NCBI GenBank assembly: GCA_002412425.1 | Contig: DHVB01000042.1 | Location: 1 to 47,287 of the forward strand | Direction of reading: 5' to 3' | From: Bacteroidales bacterium UBA5219 | GTDB taxonomy: Bacteria; Bacteroidota; Bacteroidia; Bacteroidales; ML635J-15 | DNA: 47,287 nt | The notes under the pieces: generated by a model | Seen by the model: only the letters and a program-made list of their open reading frames with translations | The model's database searches: none | What the model was told of the DNA's origin: nothing | In this document: positions 44,884-47,287 of the stretch, piece after piece | Position numbering within the stretch: the stretch's first letter is position 1 | Layout: each line of letters opens with the position of its first letter | Translations under genes and position numbers: made by a program

Positions 44884-45459
44884 TTAATTGTTAATATCTC
44901 TTATCAACTTAGTTAAATCCTCGATATTATTAAATTCCTTATTGTAACTATTTTTGTAGTATGTGTCTAAAAAGGAATAAATTTCTTGCTTGTCGCATAT
45001 ATTAGTTTTTTTATAAGTTTTTATTTTTAAAAAATAATTTCCATAAACTAAGAAATAATCTTTAAAAAACTTACCCGAAGTATTGCAAGCACAAGTTTTA
45101 GCTTGATATTTGGTTTCAACTAACATAATATTATCGCCTGCCAAAACTTTTCCAAAACTCCAAGACTCCATTCCATAGTTAGCCTCATCGAAAAACATTG
45201 CAACATAAGCAAAATCTTTTCCTTTAATTTTATAAACATTTTCAGGAATTAAAACTTTTGTTTTTTCATCAATAGTTTTTTTGCTTCTTATAAAAGTATA
45301 GTAAGAAAAAGGATTAGGTTTAACTAAAAGACTTTCTGTTTCTTGGTTTGTATAAGTTACTTCAGCTTCTAGCCATTCTTTTGAAAATGAACACGAAAAC
45401 AAAGTAAATATTAAAACAATGTTTAATATTGAAATTAATATTTTGATTTTCTTATTCAA
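44884..45459 (-). CDS. Small lipoprotein of unknown function (191 aa)
   Basis: The family is not recognised. The signal sequence ends in a lipobox (FTLFSC), so it is likely lipid-anchored. The mature part is Lys/Tyr/Asn-rich, with a Cys pair in KTCACNTSG that could form a disulfide or bind metal. The start is a TTG that overlaps the end of ribH by 8 bp; no ATG is available before the signal sequence. Translational coupling to ribH is likely, but a functional link is not implied. Confidence 0.7.
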   Translation of the reverse strand: MNKKIKILISILNIVLIFTLFSCSFSKEWLEAEVTYTNQETESLLVKPNPFSYYTFIRSKKTIDEKTKVLIPENVYKIKGKDFAYVAMFFDEANYGMESWSFGKVLAGDNIMLVETKYQAKTCACNTSGKFFKDYFLVYGNYFLKIKTYKKTNICDKQEIYSFLDTYYKNSYNKEFNNIEDLTKLIRDINN

Positions 45460-46000
45460 AAAAGGATCTGTTCATTTCTTGAAACCTTAATTCATCTTCT
45501 TCTTCAAAATCTAATTTTATTTGCAACATTTTTAGAGCAGCAATAGCAGCTTCAACACCTTTATTTCCATGTTTTCCTCCAGCTCTATCTAAAGCTTGTT
45601 GCAGAGTATCTGTAGTTAATACTCCAAAAGCAACTGGAATATTATATTCCAAACTCACTTGCATAATTCCTTGTGTAACTCCCGAACATACATAATCAAA
45701 ATGTCGAGTTTCGCCTTGAATTACACAGCCCAAACATATTACAGCATCTACATCAGCCTCTACTGCTAAGTATTGTGCAAGCAAAGGCAATTCAAAACTT
45801 CCTGGTGCAGATTTAAGTACTATATCTTTATCTTTAAATCCGTATTTTTTTAATGTTTCAATTGCTCCTTTAGCGAGCGAAGCAGTAACTTCTTGATTCC
45901 ATTCAGAAACAGCGATACCAACTCTCAAAGGAATTTTCTTAGTGTTTTTTGCAATTCCTTGTTCTGAATATTGAGATAAATTTTTTAGTGAACTAGCCAT
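45452..46000 (-). CDS. ribH: 6,7-dimethyl-8-ribityllumazine synthase
   Basis: RibH is the penultimate enzyme of riboflavin synthesis, joining the pyrimidine intermediate with 3,4-dihydroxy-2-butanone 4-phosphate. The 182-aa protein shows GIAVSEWNQEV, the substrate loop KSAPGSFELP, CLGCVIQGETRHFDYVC (with the catalytic His), PVAFGVLTTDT and AGGKHGNKGVEA. The length is slightly above the usual 155 residues because of short N- and C-terminal extensions. The other rib genes are not in the window, and no FMN riboswitch is seen upstream. Confidence 0.96.
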   Translation of the reverse strand: MASSLKNLSQYSEQGIAKNTKKIPLRVGIAVSEWNQEVTASLAKGAIETLKKYGFKDKDIVLKSAPGSFELPLLAQYLAVEADVDAVICLGCVIQGETRHFDYVCSGVTQGIMQVSLEYNIPVAFGVLTTDTLQQALDRAGGKHGNKGVEAAIAALKMLQIKLDFEEEDELRFQEMNRSFFE

Positions 46001-46063
46001 AATTTTTTTATTTTATAAAAATAGAATGTAAAGCGATAAAGAGAACAAAATATTTTGAACTTT

Positions 46064-46753
46064 TTACAAGTTCATTTCACATCTTTTAATATATTTTTCA
46101 ATATTTCTATGCTCAGTTGTTCCGTAATATTCAGTTTCTATTCTTTTATAAGTTTCAAGAGCTTTTGCATAATCTTTTTGCAACTCATAAGTTCTTCCCA
46201 CTTTCATTAAAAGCATTGGCGACAATAGTTCGTTATCTGCTTGTTCAACAGCTTTAAGATAATTATCTAGAGCTGCATCAATATTTCCTAATTCTAAATT
46301 TGCATCTCCGATAAGGCTTTTTGCTAATGCTCCAACCATAGGATCTTTTGATTTGAATTTTTCTAAATATTCTATAGCAGATTCAAAATCTTTTAGTCTC
46401 ATAAAACAAACACCTGCATAATATTTAGCAGCATTTCCCATAGGAGTGTTATTGTATTCGTCAACAATATCAATAAATCCAAGATTGTCGCCATCGCCGT
46501 TTAAAGCCAAATTAAAAGAATCTTGTACAAAATATCTTTCTGCCATAAACGAAACAGAGTAAGCTTCTTTTACATGAGGTTCGCGTATTAGCTTAAAGTA
46601 TCCAATTATACCTAAAACAACAACCAACACTCCTGCTAAGCCATATATAAATGCTTTTTGATTAGTTTGAATAAAATTTTCTGCACGACTAAATGCAGAT
46701 TCTACTGATTTAAAACCATCTTTTTCTGCAGCTTTTTTATTTCTCTTTGCCAT
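46064..46753 (-). CDS. Membrane-anchored TPR protein (YfgM-like)
   Basis: This 229-aa protein has a basic N-terminus (MAKRNKKAAEKDGFKS), one transmembrane helix (about residues 37-58, AFIYGLAGVLVVVLGIIGYF) and a periplasmic TPR array (about 85-225; NAAKYYAGVCFMRLKDFESA, SPMLLMKVGRTYELQKDYAK). The layout is that of YfgM/TPR_21 proteins, which work with envelope chaperones. It lies 63 bp upstream of ribH on the same strand, so it may be co-transcribed with it, and it has its own promoter. Confidence 0.85.
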   Translation of the reverse strand: MAKRNKKAAEKDGFKSVESAFSRAENFIQTNQKAFIYGLAGVLVVVLGIIGYFKLIREPHVKEAYSVSFMAERYFVQDSFNLALNGDGDNLGFIDIVDEYNNTPMGNAAKYYAGVCFMRLKDFESAIEYLEKFKSKDPMVGALAKSLIGDANLELGNIDAALDNYLKAVEQADNELLSPMLLMKVGRTYELQKDYAKALETYKRIETEYYGTTEHRNIEKYIKRCEMNL

Positions 46754-46803
46754 AATAATAAAATAATTCTTACTAAAATATTTTTTTTTTAATTTAAAGT
46801 GTG

Positions 46804-46834
46804 CAAAGTTATATTTTTAAATCGAATATATAAA
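46804..46834 (-). promoter_or_regulatory. Promoter of the TPR protein gene
   Basis: The minus-strand TTTA (46831-46834), exactly 19 bp, then TAACTTTG (46804-46811) match the Bacteroidota consensus with one mismatch. Confidence 0.55.
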
Positions 46835-46972
46835 ATATTAATTCTCTTTTTTTTATTGCACACTAAAAATTGTTGTTTTGAATTACGGTGTTTCATAAAT
46901 GTCAAACTGCTACACTCAGTTAAAAGTCGAACCGAGTTTACGAGCTCACCGAAGGTAAAGTGGCTGACGCGT

Positions 46973-47050
46973 ATTCAGTTAAAAGTTTATAAAGTAAAAA
47001 GATCATAAAGGAATGCCAAGCAAAAAACCACTTTTAACTTTTAACTGAAT
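46973..47050. repeat. 15-bp inverted repeat
   Basis: ATTCAGTTAAAAGTT (46973-46987) and AACTTTTAACTGAAT (47036-47050) are perfect reverse complements separated by 48 bp. A shorter direct copy (CAGTTAAAAGT) occurs at 46917-46927. Confidence 0.6.
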
Positions 47051-47072
47051 TGTTTTAACTTTTTACAAATTT

Positions 47073-47221
47073 TACTAAAAACTCAACACTAAAAACTAAT
47101 AAGAGTGAGCTTGCGAACTCTGCGAAGCAACCCCAAGCGAGCAAAGCGAGCATATAATTCTTAATTATTCATTCTTAATTCTTAATTATCTTCATACTAA
47201 AAACTCAACACTAAAAACTAA
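47073..47221. repeat. Modular intergenic repeat, copy B
   Basis: A 27-bp exact direct repeat (47073-47099 and 47195-47221, built from CTCAACACTAAAAACTAA) flanks a GC-richer block (about 47100-47153) and a TTCTTAATT-type AT block (47156-47189). On the minus strand the order AT block, GC block, TTAGTGTT-type block is that of copy A at 32281-32364. Confidence 0.6.
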
Positions 47222-47245
47222 AAACTTAAAAAAACCTCTGTTTTT

Positions 47246-47276
47246 TTTGCACAATTAAAATAACTTACTAAATTTA
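47246..47276 (+). promoter_or_regulatory. Candidate rightward promoter at the window edge
   Basis: TTTG (47246-47249), 19 bp and TAAATTTA (47269-47276) match the Bacteroidota consensus except the last base. It would serve a gene beyond the window. Confidence 0.35.
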
Positions 47277-47287
47277 TAACAGAAAAT

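Larger units (their letters stand above)
46754..47287. other. Repeat-rich non-coding region at the right edge (534 bp)
   Basis: No credible gene is present. It holds the promoter of the TPR gene (46804-46834), a 15-bp inverted repeat (46973-46987 / 47036-47050), a 27-bp exact direct repeat (47073-47099 / 47195-47221) around a GC-richer block, and a candidate rightward promoter at 47246-47276. Confidence 0.6.

Noticed and set aside
46799..47008. 69-aa plus-strand ORF at the right edge
   Set aside because: It overlaps the TPR gene promoter and the inverted repeat, has no start signal and has no protein-like composition.

Overview
This is an AT-rich window (roughly 30% GC by eye) from a Bacteroidota genome, probably an uncultured Bacteroidales-like lineage. 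Four things support this. There are Bacteroidota-restricted families (DUF4290, DUF4159, DUF4294, DUF5683). Giant secreted proteins carry SprB/PKD-type repeats, one with a gliding-motility/type IX secretion type-B C-terminal domain. Shine-Dalgarno sequences are generally absent. Promoters repeatedly match the Bacteroidota -33/-7 form TTTG-N19-TAnnTTTG, upstream of both tRNAs and many genes.

Layout. 1-5157: a minus-strand unit of a small secreted protein and a giant multidomain surface protein that runs off the left edge. 5525-13785: a plus-strand housekeeping block of UvrD/PcrA helicase, DUF4290, MurA, a TlpA-like thioredoxin, GrpE, DnaJ, a beta-barrel protein and DUF4159. 13798-14721: a DMT permease on the minus strand. 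14831-14917: tRNA-Ser(GCT), followed by a terminator. 15066-22676: an accessory island directly downstream of the tRNA, with a type II restriction enzyme and its methyltransferase, a Fic protein, a TPR protein, an AAA ATPase (DUF4143 type), then on the minus strand a second Fic protein behind a second DUF4143 ATPase. 22752-29387: surface and exported functions (an EEP-family lipoprotein, a beta-helix lipoprotein, a 1313-aa type-B CTD adhesin). 29717-35207: ClpB, RlmN and a large exported protein of unknown function. 35271-39213: tRNA-Lys(CTT), DUF3109, MutS2 and a Crp/Fnr regulator. 39381-46753: DUF4294, a tight minus-strand operon parA-parB-DUF5683-LysM transglycosylase-ddl (chromosome segregation plus cell wall), then ribH with a small lipoprotein, and a membrane-anchored TPR protein. 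46754-47287: a repeat-rich non-coding tail.

The most interesting part is the 15-22.7 kb island. Its Fic/ATPase units each carry a palindrome or inverted repeat at the promoter or start codon. A 62-bp promoter cassette is duplicated almost exactly (60/62) in front of both the first Fic gene and the following TPR gene. Outside the island, the grpE-dnaJ and clpB upstream regions share the rare element TGwCAAATTGTCGyA and each has a sigma-54-like -24/-12 spacing, which suggests a heat-shock regulon signal. MurA has Asp in place of the fosfomycin-target Cys. Two intergenic regions (about 32.3 kb and 47.1 kb) carry the same modular AT/GC/AT repeat in opposite orientations.

All family calls are from motif reading only; no database search was possible.
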